A stretch of 22,764 bases of DNA from a virus, in IMG/VR virus record IMGVR_UViG_3300042881_002704, positions 1-22,764 of that record; one strand, written 5' to 3'. Under the pieces are notes generated by a model. That model did not search any database and had not been told where the DNA came from. It was given only the letters and a program-made list of their open reading frames with translations. Below, one piece after another: positions 6,571-14,249 of this stretch; position 1 is the stretch's first letter; every line of letters starts with the position of its first letter. The translations under genes were made by a program, and so were the position numbers.

Positions 6571-6827
6571 TGATCAACCTTGACCCCAACGACAGCGCGA
6601 ACGTGTCCATCACCTGGACCGACCTCGGCAACGCGACGCTGGCCTCAGTCGCCTACACGGCGATCAGTGGCGTCACGCTCACCCCGCAGGGCGTGAACGG
6701 GTCGGTGTCCACGGTGCGCGTCTCGGGCCTCGTGCACGGGCGCACTTACCAGCTCGAGGCGACGGCCACGCTGTCGACCGGCGAGACCCTCAACCGCAAC
6801 GTGCCCATCCGCGCGTTCAACGGCTGA
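6570..6827 (+). CDS. Ig-like small structural protein, fibre-tail adaptor type
   Basis: An 85-residue protein whose ATG overlaps the previous stop (TGATG). It starts MINLDPNDSANVSITWTDLG and ends with a strand pattern GRTYQLEATATLSTGETLNR then NVPIRAF, the typical shape of the small Ig-like proteins annotated as phage fibre-tail adaptors. These connect fibres or appendages to the tail or head. Its place right after two beta-rich structural genes agrees. The family match is by pattern only. The stop overlaps the HNH gene start by one base. Confidence 0.5.
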   Translation: MINLDPNDSANVSITWTDLGNATLASVAYTAISGVTLTPQGVNGSVSTVRVSGLVHGRTYQLEATATLSTGETLNRNVPIRAFNG

Positions 6828-7186
6828 TGCCTGCAGCTGCACCACGACCGTGTAACGCGTTCGGATGCCGAGCGCTGGTGACAGGGAAGGTCGGCTACTG
6901 CGCGGAGCACCAGAACGACGCGCGCAAGCAGGTAGACCTACGGCGTGCCTCGAGCACAGCACGAGGCTACGGCTACGTCTGGCAGACACGCATCCGACCA
7001 GGCGCTCTGATCCGCGAACCGCTCTGCAGGTTCTGCACTGACGCGGGACGAACGACGCCCGCGACCGAGGTCGACCACATCGACGGCAACAGCCGGAACA
7101 ACGACCCCGGGAACCTCCGGGCGCTGTGCCGGTCGTGCCACTCGGCCCGCACGGCCCGCGACCAAGGGTTCGCCCGCGCGCGGTGA
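6827..7186 (+). CDS. HNH endonuclease of the packaging module
   Basis: A 119-residue HNH nuclease. A first zinc knuckle is formed by C9, C14, C25 and H28. A second is formed by C67-x2-C70 and C101-x2-C104. Within the second comes the catalytic core: D83-H84 (VDHIDGNSRNND), N96 in GNLRAL and H105 after the last Cys pair. In HK97-type cos phages an HNH protein encoded next to the small terminase subunit is needed for efficient terminase cutting and head assembly; the location here is exactly that. It is not likely to be a homing endonuclease, since it disrupts nothing and is coupled to the gene in front of it. Confidence 0.9.
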   Translation: MPAAAPRPCNAFGCRALVTGKVGYCAEHQNDARKQVDLRRASSTARGYGYVWQTRIRPGALIREPLCRFCTDAGRTTPATEVDHIDGNSRNNDPGNLRALCRSCHSARTARDQGFARAR

Positions 7187-7286
7187 GGCCGAGGGGGCAG
7201 GGGTGGGTTGAAAGTCAGGGGGTTGACCGTCTAGACCGAACGGGTGGTCGTTCTTTCACACAGTCAGATCAGGGAAACCAGTTTTT
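7187..7286. other. Candidate cos region between HNH and terminase genes
   Basis: This 100-bp gap is the only sizeable non-coding stretch in the packaging region. Its left half is a G-rich purine tract (GGGGGCAGGGGTGGG at 7195-7209, then AAAGTCAGGGGG), followed by TTGACCGTCTAGACC (7223-7237) containing the near-palindrome GGTCTAGACGG on the other strand. In HK97-type and Sfi21-type cos phages, cos lies just upstream of the small terminase gene, often beside a similar G-run followed by GTCAAA..CTAG-like sequence. The exact cut site cannot be told from sequence alone. Confidence 0.45.
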
Positions 7287-7709
7287 ATGCCAGGGCCGCG
7301 ACGACCATCGAACCTCAAGCTGATCTCGGGCACCGCCCGGACCGATCGCGAGGTTCCGGAGCTCGTAAACCTGCCGCTCGTAGCGAATACGCCGCCGGCG
7401 CCGGACTGGCTGCCGAACGCGCACGCGGTGAAGGAGTGGGACCGGCTCGCGCCGATGCTGGTGGCGAACAAGCTGCTCGCTGAGGCCGACCTCGGCCCGC
7501 TCGGCCATCTCTGCGCCCTTCACGGAAAGATTGTCCAGCTTTGGACGGCCGGCGAGACGCCGACCGGGCACCTGCTGGCCCAGTTCAACACACTCGCGCA
7601 GGCCTTCGGGCTCAGCCCTGCCTGGCGCTCGAAGGTGAAACCGCTTGGTGACAAGGAGTCGAGTAACACGTTCACGAAGTTCAGGGCCGAAGGTCCCGGC
7701 CCGCGCTGA
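7287..7709 (+). CDS. terS: Terminase small subunit, P27 family
   Basis: A 140-residue protein of the P27 (Terminase_4) type, starting at ATG with an AGGGA ribosome site about 10 nt upstream. It begins MPGPRRPSNLKLISGTARTD, the usual opening of the family, then APDWLPNAHAVKEWDRLAPM and a helical core ending FGLSPAWRSKVKPLG, also a family hallmark. It recognises the packaging site and delivers DNA to the large subunit. The last 65 bp overlap the large-subunit gene in another frame. Flanked by the HNH gene and terL, giving the standard HK97-type order. Confidence 0.9.
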   Translation: MPGPRRPSNLKLISGTARTDREVPELVNLPLVANTPPAPDWLPNAHAVKEWDRLAPMLVANKLLAEADLGPLGHLCALHGKIVQLWTAGETPTGHLLAQFNTLAQAFGLSPAWRSKVKPLGDKESSNTFTKFRAEGPGPR

Positions 7710-9384
7710 CCATGTAGCGATTGCGATCGCCTACGCTGAGGAAGCGGCGGCGGACGCGAAGGGGAAGATGGTCGGGAAGTGGGTGCGGCTCGCCGCGAAG
7801 CGCTTCCTCGCCGACCTCAAGCACGCGCAGGGCAAGCGGCCTCGGTTCTTCTGGTCGCCTGACCAGGCGAACGCCGCATGCCAGTTCATCGAGCAGCTGC
7901 CGCACGTCGAGGGCGTCTGGGAGACGCCGACGATCACGCTCGAACCGTCGCAGGTGTTCTTCGTCTGCCAGCTATTCGGGTTCCGGAACGATGACGGCTC
8001 GCGCAGGTTCACGACCGCCCTGTATGCGGTCGCTCGAAAGAATGCGAAGTCGGCACTCGCCGCGGCCATCCTGCTCTATGTGTTCTGCACGGAGCCCGAG
8101 GTCGGGCCGCAGGTGATTTCGGCGGCGACGACTGGCGACCAGGCGCGGATCGTCTGGGGTGTAGCGAAGCGGATGGTCGAGAAGGTCTCGGACCTTCGCG
8201 AGGCTTTCACGCTTGAGCCCTTCGCGCGCGCAATTGCGCGGTACGAGGTCGGCGGGACATTCCGCGCGATCAACTCGAAGGCCTCAACGCAGGACGGCCT
8301 CAACCCGTCGGCGCTCTGCTTCGACGAGCTGCACGCGCACAAGACCAGGGATCTGTTCGACGTGTTGCGCTCGGCTTCTGGTGCGCGCAAGTCGCCGCTG
8401 TTCCTCTACACGACGACCGAGGGGTACGAGAACCCGGGGCCGTGGTCGGAGCAGCGCCGGTTCGCCTGGCAGATTCTCGAGGGGGTGGTCGAAGCCGATC
8501 ACTACCTCGCGGTCTACTACGCGCTCGACGACACGGACGACGACTTCGACGAGTCCAAGTGGATCAAGGCAAACCCGCTCCTCGGCGTGTCGGTGTCGCT
8601 GAAAAAAATGCGCGAGTACGCGACGGAGGCGAAGTCGCAGCCGGGCACGCTCGCCGAGTTCCGCATCAAGCGCCTGAACCGACCGGCTGCGGCGGCTGAG
8701 GCGTGGGTGGATCTGCGCAAGTGGAAGCGGTGCGGTGGTGCTGTGAACCTCGACGAGCTCGAGGGCGCTCGCTGCTGGGCGGCGCTCGATCTTGCTTCGA
8801 CGCGCGACATGTCGGCGTGGCGGATCGTCTGGGAGCGGGACGGGGTGTTCTACACCTGGGGCCGCTTCTGGGTGCCGCAGTCTGCGGTCGAGCAGCGGAC
8901 CGAGCGTGGCTCGGTGCCCTATGGGTCGTGGGTCACGCAGGGGCTGATCACGCAGACCGAGGGCAACGTGACCGACTACTCCGTGGTCGAGCGAGACATC
9001 CTCGCCGACTGCGCGCGGTTCAACCCGACCGAGGTGGCCTTCGATCCGTGGAACGCGACGGACCTCACGACGCGCCTGCTGGCCGCTGGCCTGCCGATGG
9101 TGCAGTTCATCCAGGGGCCGCGCTCGTATCACCCCGGCTTTCAGGCGCTCGAACGCGCCTACATCGCCGGGAAGCTGCAGCACGGCGGCGATCCGGTCCT
9201 GACTTGGAACGCGGCGAACCTCGTCCCGAGGCGCGACGCGAACATGAACCTCGCGCCTGACAAGCGCCGCAGCGCCGAGAAGATCGACGGAATGGTCTGC
9301 TTGCTGATGGCGATGGCTCGCGCGTCGCTCGCCCCGGAGGGCCAGAACTTGGACGAATACCTCGACTCGCCGGCGATTGGGTGA
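7645..9384 (+). CDS. terL: Terminase large subunit (HK97 type, Terminase_1)
   Basis: A 579-residue packaging motor (numbering from TTG 7645; GTG 7648 is an equal alternative). No ATG precedes the conserved KWVRLAAKRFLADL segment, so a non-ATG start inside terS is needed; AAGG at 7632-7635 may serve it. The ATPase domain has the variant Walker A ARKNAKS (residues 130-136) and Walker B LCFDE (224-228, D227/E228). The RNase H-like nuclease domain has D382 (AALDLAST), D467 (VAFDPWNATD) and D548 (EKIDGMV). All are intact. The protein pumps DNA into the prohead and cuts concatemers at cos. It ends four bases before the portal ATG. Confidence 0.95.
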   Translation: MVTRSRVTRSRSSGPKVPARADHVAIAIAYAEEAAADAKGKMVGKWVRLAAKRFLADLKHAQGKRPRFFWSPDQANAACQFIEQLPHVEGVWETPTITLEPSQVFFVCQLFGFRNDDGSRRFTTALYAVARKNAKSALAAAILLYVFCTEPEVGPQVISAATTGDQARIVWGVAKRMVEKVSDLREAFTLEPFARAIARYEVGGTFRAINSKASTQDGLNPSALCFDELHAHKTRDLFDVLRSASGARKSPLFLYTTTEGYENPGPWSEQRRFAWQILEGVVEADHYLAVYYALDDTDDDFDESKWIKANPLLGVSVSLKKMREYATEAKSQPGTLAEFRIKRLNRPAAAAEAWVDLRKWKRCGGAVNLDELEGARCWAALDLASTRDMSAWRIVWERDGVFYTWGRFWVPQSAVEQRTERGSVPYGSWVTQGLITQTEGNVTDYSVVERDILADCARFNPTEVAFDPWNATDLTTRLLAAGLPMVQFIQGPRSYHPGFQALERAYIAGKLQHGGDPVLTWNAANLVPRRDANMNLAPDKRRSAEKIDGMVCLLMAMARASLAPEGQNLDEYLDSPAIG

Positions 9385-9388
9385 ACGC

Positions 9389-10624
9389 ATGAACTTTCTA
9401 TCGCACTTCTACCGCTGGGTTTCGACCGGCAACGCACTGTCGGACCGCACGGGTAAGCAGGACGCGGCCCCGAGCTCGGCGCTCGTGGCTGACGCTGCGA
9501 TGGTCGGGCCGGATGTCGCGCTGCAGATCTCGACGGTCTGGGCGTGCATCGACCGCCGGGCCAAGACGATCGCGAGCCTGCCCTTCTTCGCCTACGAGTC
9601 CGTCGGCGGGAAGCGCTCGCTCGCGCGGCAGTCGCGGCTCTGGACGCTGTTGCACGAGTCGCCGAACCAGCGCATGACCCCGTACGAGTTTTGGGTCTGC
9701 ATGATCATGAACCACGACCTGCGCGGCAACGCCTACGCGCGCATCGACCGCGACCCGCGCACGGGCGAGGCGATCGCGCTCTGGCCGATGGCTGCGGATC
9801 AGGTCGAGCTGTCGGTGCTCGATGACGGCTCCGTGGTGTACGCCTACCGCTTGAACAACGACCTCGCCTTCCTGAAGGAAGAAAACGTCCTGCACCTGAA
9901 GGACATGGGTAACGGGACGGTCGGTCTGCCGCGGCTCGACTACATGCGCGCGACGGCCTCGGAGGCCAAGAGCGCCCAGCTTCAGTCGCACCGGCTGTTC
10001 GCGGCGGCGGGCAAGCCGACCGGCGTGCTGATGGTCGATCAGCTCCTGAAGAAGGAGCAGCGCGAGAAGCTGCAGGAGCGCTTCGCCGAGATGCAGGCCG
10101 GCAACACCGCGCGCCTGTTCGTCCTCGAGGCGAACATGAAGTACCAGCAGCTCTCGCTCTCACCGGAAGATCAGCAGCTGCTCGAGACGCGCAAGTTCGA
10201 GGTCGAGGAGATCTGCCGCTGGTTCGATGTCCCGCCGGTTCTGGTGCATCACTCGAACGTCACGACTTGGGGCTCGGGCATCGAGCAGATCGTGGACGGC
10301 TTCTACAAGTTCAGCGTTCGCCCGATGCTGGTCTCCATCGAGCAAGCGGTCCGAAAACGCGTCATGACGCCGAAGCAGCGCACCACGATGAGCGCTGAGT
10401 TCAGCCTCGATGCTCTGCTTCGCGCCTCCCTAAAGGACCGTATGGAGATCTACGGCTCGGCGGTGCAGAACGGCATCTACAACCGGAACGAGTGTCGACA
10501 GCTTGAGAACGCCGAGCCCTACGACGGCGGCGAGCTGTTCACCGCTCAAGTGAACCTCGCCCCGGTGAATCGACTTGGGCTGATTTCAACCCCGGCCGCG
10601 GGTTCCGCGCCGGACGACCTCTGA
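9389..10624 (+). CDS. Portal protein (HK97 family)
   Basis: A 411-residue protein of the HK97 Phage_portal family. I chose ATG 9389 (MNFLSHFYRWVSTG), four bases after terL; a TTG at 9377 would add four residues. Family landmarks are AALQIS-like VALQISTVWACIDRRAKTIA, then LPFFAYE, the LWPMAADQVEL strand, ENVLHLKDM, and the C-terminal ICRWFDVPPVLVHHSNVTTW. The dodecameric ring forms the DNA entry vertex, docks the terminase and later the neck proteins. Length is close to HK97 gp3. No odd features. Confidence 0.95.
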   Translation: MNFLSHFYRWVSTGNALSDRTGKQDAAPSSALVADAAMVGPDVALQISTVWACIDRRAKTIASLPFFAYESVGGKRSLARQSRLWTLLHESPNQRMTPYEFWVCMIMNHDLRGNAYARIDRDPRTGEAIALWPMAADQVELSVLDDGSVVYAYRLNNDLAFLKEENVLHLKDMGNGTVGLPRLDYMRATASEAKSAQLQSHRLFAAAGKPTGVLMVDQLLKKEQREKLQERFAEMQAGNTARLFVLEANMKYQQLSLSPEDQQLLETRKFEVEEICRWFDVPPVLVHHSNVTTWGSGIEQIVDGFYKFSVRPMLVSIEQAVRKRVMTPKQRTTMSAEFSLDALLRASLKDRMEIYGSAVQNGIYNRNECRQLENAEPYDGGELFTAQVNLAPVNRLGLISTPAAGSAPDDL

Positions 10625-10634
10625 GGATACGACC

Positions 10635-11321
10635 ATGCTTGTCCGCAAAACCCTGAGCCTTTCTGACGTTCAACTGAAGATGGACGGCGACGCCGGCACC
10701 TTCGAGGGCTACGCCTCCGTGTTCGGCGGTGTCGACTCGTACGGCGACACGATCGTGCGGGGTGCATTCGCGGCGACGCTGCAGGCCAACGCCAGCCCGA
10801 AGATGTTCTACAACCACGATTGGTCGATGCCGATCGGGAAGTGGCTGGCCGCGAAGGAGGACGACCACGGTCTCTTCGTCAAAGGCGAGCTCACCCCGAA
10901 CCTCGGCCTCGCCTCCGATGTTCGCGCCGGCATGCTTCACGGCACGATCGACGGCCTGTCGATCGGCGGCTACCTCAAGAAGGGCGACTACGACGAGACC
11001 GACGAGGGCCGCGTGATCCGCACCTGGTCGAGCCTGGTCGAGGTTTCGCCGGTCGTGTTCCCAGCTGATGCAGCCGCGCGCGTCGACCTGACCTCGGTCA
11101 AGGCGGCCGAGCTCGACGCGGCGATCGCTGAGATCGAGACCATCCGAGAATTTGAGCGCTTCCTGCGGGACGCAGGCGGCTTCAGCAAAGGGGCGGCGAC
11201 CGCGCTCGTCGCTCGTGCCAAGACTATCTGTTTCGCGGGGGACCCCGAGGCGGATAGCGAGGCGAAGTTCAAGCAGGAATTGTCCGAGCGCCTGCAGCGT
11301 CTCGCGCGTTCCATCGCTTGA
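10635..11321 (+). CDS. Prohead maturation protease (HK97 family, peptidase S78)
   Basis: A 228-residue protein starting 10 bp after the portal stop (GAGGA at 10624-10628). The family pattern is clear: GTFEGYASVFGGVDSYGD, then FYNHDW with the catalytic His at 61, DGLSIGGY with the catalytic Ser at 109, and SLVEVSPVVFPA with the Glu (136) expected for the third member of the site. The protease is packaged in the prohead, removes the scaffold (delta) domain from the capsid protein and digests itself. The C-terminal third (from about 150) is helical and probably acts in its incorporation. It directly precedes the capsid gene as usual. Confidence 0.93.
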   Translation: MLVRKTLSLSDVQLKMDGDAGTFEGYASVFGGVDSYGDTIVRGAFAATLQANASPKMFYNHDWSMPIGKWLAAKEDDHGLFVKGELTPNLGLASDVRAGMLHGTIDGLSIGGYLKKGDYDETDEGRVIRTWSSLVEVSPVVFPADAAARVDLTSVKAAELDAAIAEIETIREFERFLRDAGGFSKGAATALVARAKTICFAGDPEADSEAKFKQELSERLQRLARSIA

Positions 11322-11362
11322 TCCGCGCATCGTTCCACTATTTTTAATTTAGGAGAATCATC

Positions 11363-12520
11363 ATGACGGACATCGTCATCAAGTCGCTCGAGACCATCGA
11401 GCGCAACCTCGCCGCCTTCGCCGAGAAGGCGGACCGCGAGGTCAAGGAGGCCGGCCGCGTGTCGACCGAGACCAAGACTGCTATCGACGCGCTCGGCGTC
11501 CAGCAGCGTGAGATGGCCGACCGGCTGGTCGTGCTCGAGCAGAAGGGCTCGGGTCGCGGCGAGACGACCGCGCCGGACAACACCTGGGGCGGTCAGCTCG
11601 TCAAGAGCGACAAGTACCAGTCGTTCGCCTCCGGCCAGACCGGCAAGGCGCGCATCGAGGTCAAGAACACCCTGACGGGTGCCGACGCCAACGTCGCGCC
11701 GGATCGCAAGCCGGGCATCGTCCCGGGCGCTGCTCCGGTCCTGACCCTCGAGTCGCTCCTGCCCTCGACCGCCACCTCGAGCAACGCGATCGAGTTCACG
11801 AAGGAAGCCTCCTTCACGAACTCCGCCGCTGAAGCTGCTGAGGGTGCGGCGAAGGCTGAGTCCGCGCTGACCTGGTCGCTGGTCAACATGCCCGTGAGCA
11901 CCGTCGCTCACTGGATCAAGATCAGCCGCCAGCTGGCGATGGACAACGTCGCGCTCGCCGCGTACGTGAACGCCCGCATGACCTACGGCGTGAACCGTCG
12001 CGTGGAGACGCAGCTCGTCTCCGGCAACGGCACGGCGCCGAACATCAGCGGGTTCCTCAACACCGGCAACTTCACGGCGCACGGCTACGCCAACGCCGTG
12101 CTCGGCACGGTGTTGAAGAAGCTCGTCCTGATCCGTCGGATCATCGGCGACCTGCAGAACGCCGGTTACGCGCCGGACGGCATCGTTCTGAACCCGGTGG
12201 ACTGGGCGATCATCGAGACGGATCTGATGACGGAAGGCTCGGGCAACACCGCCCGCGTGTCCGTGGATGCCGTCGGCCGTCCGACCCTGTTCGGTCTGCC
12301 CGTGGTCGCAAGCGTCGGCATGACCGCCGACAACGTCGCGGTAGGTGCGTTCGCGCAGGCCTCGATGATCTACAACCGCGAGGGCGTGATCGTCGAGCTG
12401 AGCGATTCGGATTCGGACAACTTCACGAAGAACCTCGTGACCGTCCGTGCCGAGCGCCGCCTGGCACTCGCCACCGAGATCCCGGCCGCGATCCGTGCCG
12501 GTGACCTGACCCCGGCCTAA
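11363..12520 (+). CDS. Major capsid protein (HK97 fold) with N-terminal scaffold domain
   Basis: A 385-residue capsid protein, the same length as HK97 gp5, with the strongest ribosome site of the window (AGGAG at 11351-11355, 7 nt spacing). Residues 1 to about 101 are a charged, helical delta/scaffold domain (EKADREVKEAGRVSTETK). The HK97 fold follows: SSNAIEFTKEASFTNSAAE in the E-loop, VAHWIKISRQLAMDN in the spine helix, GIVLNPVDW in the P domain. By manual alignment, HK97 cross-linking residues K169, N356 and E363 correspond to K164, N357 and E364 here, all kept. Protease cleavage is expected near K101-N102 (EVKNTLTG aligned with HK97 FNKSLGSD). A strong terminator follows the gene. Confidence 0.96.
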   Translation: MTDIVIKSLETIERNLAAFAEKADREVKEAGRVSTETKTAIDALGVQQREMADRLVVLEQKGSGRGETTAPDNTWGGQLVKSDKYQSFASGQTGKARIEVKNTLTGADANVAPDRKPGIVPGAAPVLTLESLLPSTATSSNAIEFTKEASFTNSAAEAAEGAAKAESALTWSLVNMPVSTVAHWIKISRQLAMDNVALAAYVNARMTYGVNRRVETQLVSGNGTAPNISGFLNTGNFTAHGYANAVLGTVLKKLVLIRRIIGDLQNAGYAPDGIVLNPVDWAIIETDLMTEGSGNTARVSVDAVGRPTLFGLPVVASVGMTADNVAVGAFAQASMIYNREGVIVELSDSDSDNFTKNLVTVRAERRLALATEIPAAIRAGDLTPA

Positions 12521-12530
12521 TCGGTCGGTT

Positions 12531-12586
12531 CCGGCGTAAGCCGGCTGGATGGGGCGGGGGCTTCGGCCTCCGCCCCTATCCTTTTT
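12531..12586 (+). terminator. Twin-hairpin terminator after the capsid gene
   Basis: GGGGCGGGGGC (12551-12561) pairs with GCCTCCGCCCC (12566-12576), an 11-bp stem with one G-U pair and a TTCG loop, followed by TATCC and TTTTT (12582-12586). Just upstream CCGGC (12531-12535) and GCCGG (12540-12544) enclose a GTAA loop. Both loops are of the extra-stable tetraloop classes (UUCG and GNRA). The element fills most of the gap 12521-12596. It may also protect the 3' end of the capsid message. Confidence 0.8.
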
Positions 12587-12596
12587 GGAGAACACC

Positions 12597-12833
12597 ATGC
12601 TCGTGAAGTTCAAGACCTCTGGCAGCAATAGCGCTTTCGGCAGCTTCTCGCCGGGGGATCTGCTGCGCTGCGGCGACGATCTGGCTCGGCACCTGGTCGA
12701 GGATGCGCGCGTGGCGGAGTACGTCACCCAGAACGCGTCCGCGGCCCCTGCTGCGGCGCCCGCTGAGACGCCCGAGGCTGAGTCCGCCCCGGAGGCGGCG
12801 TCCGCTCCTGCGCGGCGTCGTGCCCGCCGGTGA
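12597..12833 (+). CDS. Small post-capsid protein
   Basis: A 78-residue protein starting at ATG 12597 with GGAG at 12587-12590. The frame is open further upstream through the terminator, but that part is not expected to be translated. Residues 1-46 form a small domain (MLVKFKTSGSNSAFGSFSPG, then DLARHLVEDARVAEYV). The rest is a low-complexity Ala/Pro/Glu tail ending in a cluster of seven Arg and Ala residues. Short proteins of this shape often lie between capsid and connector genes in HK97-type modules; their role is not well defined. The TGA overlaps the next gene (GTGA). Confidence 0.65.
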   Translation: MLVKFKTSGSNSAFGSFSPGDLLRCGDDLARHLVEDARVAEYVTQNASAAPAAAPAETPEAESAPEAASAPARRRARR

Positions 12834-13402
12834 AGATTTCAGTATTGACCCCGCCGACCGCCGAGCCGCTTTCGCTCGCGGAGGCTCGCGCGCACATGCG
12901 CGTGGATCACTTCGAAGAGGACGGCGTGATCGCCGGTCTCATCCTGGCCGCTCGCCAGCACATCGAGCAGGAGACGGGCCTCGCGCTCTGCACGCAGACG
13001 CTGCGCGGCACGCTCGACGCATTCCCCGCAGGTAAGGCGATGGCCCTGCCTGCTCACCCGGTCCAGTCGGTGACGGCTGTCCGGTACTTCAACGAGGCCG
13101 GGTCGCTCATCGAGTGGCCGGCCGGCGAGTGGGAGACGGATCTCACCGGCATCGTCCCGCGCATCGCGCCGCGCAACGGCTTCGCCTGGCCGACCCCGGG
13201 CCAGAAGCTCGGCGCGGTGCAGGTTGAGTTCGTCGCCGGTTACGGTGGCCCTGAGCTTGTGCCGCAGCCGGTCATGCAGGCGCTGCGCATCCTCGTCGCG
13301 CACTACTACGAGCACCGCGAGCTCGTCGTCACCGGGACGACCGTCAACGAGCTGCCGATGACGGTCAAGGCGCTCATCGCCCCGTATCGGTGCTTCGCCT
13401 GA
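12830..13402 (+). CDS. Head-tail connector protein (phiE125 gp8 / HK97 gp6-like)
   Basis: A 190-residue adaptor starting with GTG in a GTGA overlap. The N-terminus PPTAEPLSLAEARAHMRVDH and the following ILAARQHIEQETGLAL are diagnostic of the phiE125 gp8/HK97 gp6 connector class; LVAHYYEHRE near the C-terminus is the usual final helix. These proteins form a ring under the portal and give the surface on which head-closure proteins bind. Order and length agree with HK97-type modules. The stop overlaps the head-closure gene (TGATG). Confidence 0.9.
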   Translation: MKISVLTPPTAEPLSLAEARAHMRVDHFEEDGVIAGLILAARQHIEQETGLALCTQTLRGTLDAFPAGKAMALPAHPVQSVTAVRYFNEAGSLIEWPAGEWETDLTGIVPRIAPRNGFAWPTPGQKLGAVQVEFVAGYGGPELVPQPVMQALRILVAHYYEHRELVVTGTTVNELPMTVKALIAPYRCFA

Positions 13403-13728
13403 TGCGCGCTGGCCGACTCCGTCACCGGGTAGTCGTCGAGCGGGCGACTGACGGGACCGACGCCTATGGCGATCAGGTGCAGACCTGGACGACGCTTGCG
13501 ACCGTGTGGGCGGGCGTCGAGCCGCTGTCGGGCCGCGAGTACCTGTCGGCCTCGCACATTCAGGCGGATGTCTCGACGCGGATCGTTCTGCGCGGCATCC
13601 CGGGCGTGACGCTGACGCCGAAGGACCGCATCCGCTACGGGTCGCGCCTGTTTGACATCAAGCAGATCGTCGACCAGGACGCCGAGAACATCGAGCTGCA
13701 GCTGCTCACGCAGGAGCGGTTCGTCTGA
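13402..13728 (+). CDS. Head-closure (head-tail joining) protein, HK97 gp7/SPP1 gp16 type
   Basis: A 108-residue protein; the frame is open from 13390 but ATG 13402 gives the family start MRAGRLRHRVVVERATDGTD. The motif GDQVQTWTTLATVWAGVEPL and the later DRIRYGSRLFDIKQIVD, then ENIELQLLTQE, place it in the Phage_H_T_join family. It is a small beta-barrel that plugs the connector after DNA packaging. It is coupled by one-base TGATG overlaps to the genes on both sides. Confidence 0.92.
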   Translation: MRAGRLRHRVVVERATDGTDAYGDQVQTWTTLATVWAGVEPLSGREYLSASHIQADVSTRIVLRGIPGVTLTPKDRIRYGSRLFDIKQIVDQDAENIELQLLTQERFV

Positions 13729-14249
13729 TGGCCATCGTCTCGGACATCAAGGTCGAGGGCTTGCGCGAGCTCGAGGCCCGCTTGCTCGAGCTCGACGCGG
13801 TGGCCGGGAAAAAGCTGCTCACGCGCACGACGCGGCGTTCGCTGCTGCAGTTCCGCAAGCAGGCGGTCGCCAACGCCCGGAGCGGGTCGCGCTCGGGTGC
13901 ACTGGCTGAGGCCATCAAGATCGTGACCGTGACGCCGCGGGCGAACCAGACGGTCGCCGTGCAGGTAGGTCCGAAGAAGAAGGATCGCCGCGGGCTCGCC
14001 GTGCATAACGTGTTTTACAGCCGCCGCCGCCGGGGGATCTTCTACGGTCACCTGGTCGAGTTCGGCTTCACTGCGCGCGGCCGTGCTGCTCGCAGGGTGC
14101 CTGGGCGGCCGTTCCTGCAGCCTGCCTGGGACGCGACGCGGGCGGCTATCCCGGCTGAGTTTCGGCGGATTCTCGGGCAGGCGCTTGATCGCATCGCCCG
14201 CCGGTCTGCGCAGCGTTCGTCCGCTACCGAGGGGCTCGTCGACCCATGA
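13728..14249 (+). CDS. HK97 gp10-like neck/tail-joining protein
   Basis: A 173-residue protein of the HK97 gp10 family. The opening KVEGLRELEARLLELDAVAG and the central HLVEFGFTARGRAARRVPGR then PFLQPAWDAT are family signatures. Such proteins join the tail terminator region to the head-closure ring. The insert QVGPKKKDRRGLAVHNVFYS and the stretch of four Arg (SRRRRG) make it unusually basic. The C-terminal tail is Ala/Arg/Ser-rich. ATGA overlap with the next gene. Confidence 0.88.
   Translation: MAIVSDIKVEGLRELEARLLELDAVAGKKLLTRTTRRSLLQFRKQAVANARSGSRSGALAEAIKIVTVTPRANQTVAVQVGPKKKDRRGLAVHNVFYSRRRRGIFYGHLVEFGFTARGRAARRVPGRPFLQPAWDATRAAIPAEFRRILGQALDRIARRSAQRSSATEGLVDP

Noticed and set aside
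6827-7186. HNH gene as a homing endonuclease/mobile intron marker
   Set aside because: Its coupled start and position next to the small terminase gene match the conserved packaging-associated HNH of cos phages; no interrupted gene is seen.
8284-9390. Long - strand frame opposite the large terminase gene
   Set aside because: Antisense of conserved nuclease-domain codons; Arg/Val/His-rich mirror composition.
10988-12727. Long - strand frame (579 codons) across protease end, capsid gene and beyond
   Set aside because: It runs antisense through two well-identified genes and a terminator; composition is that of a mirror frame.
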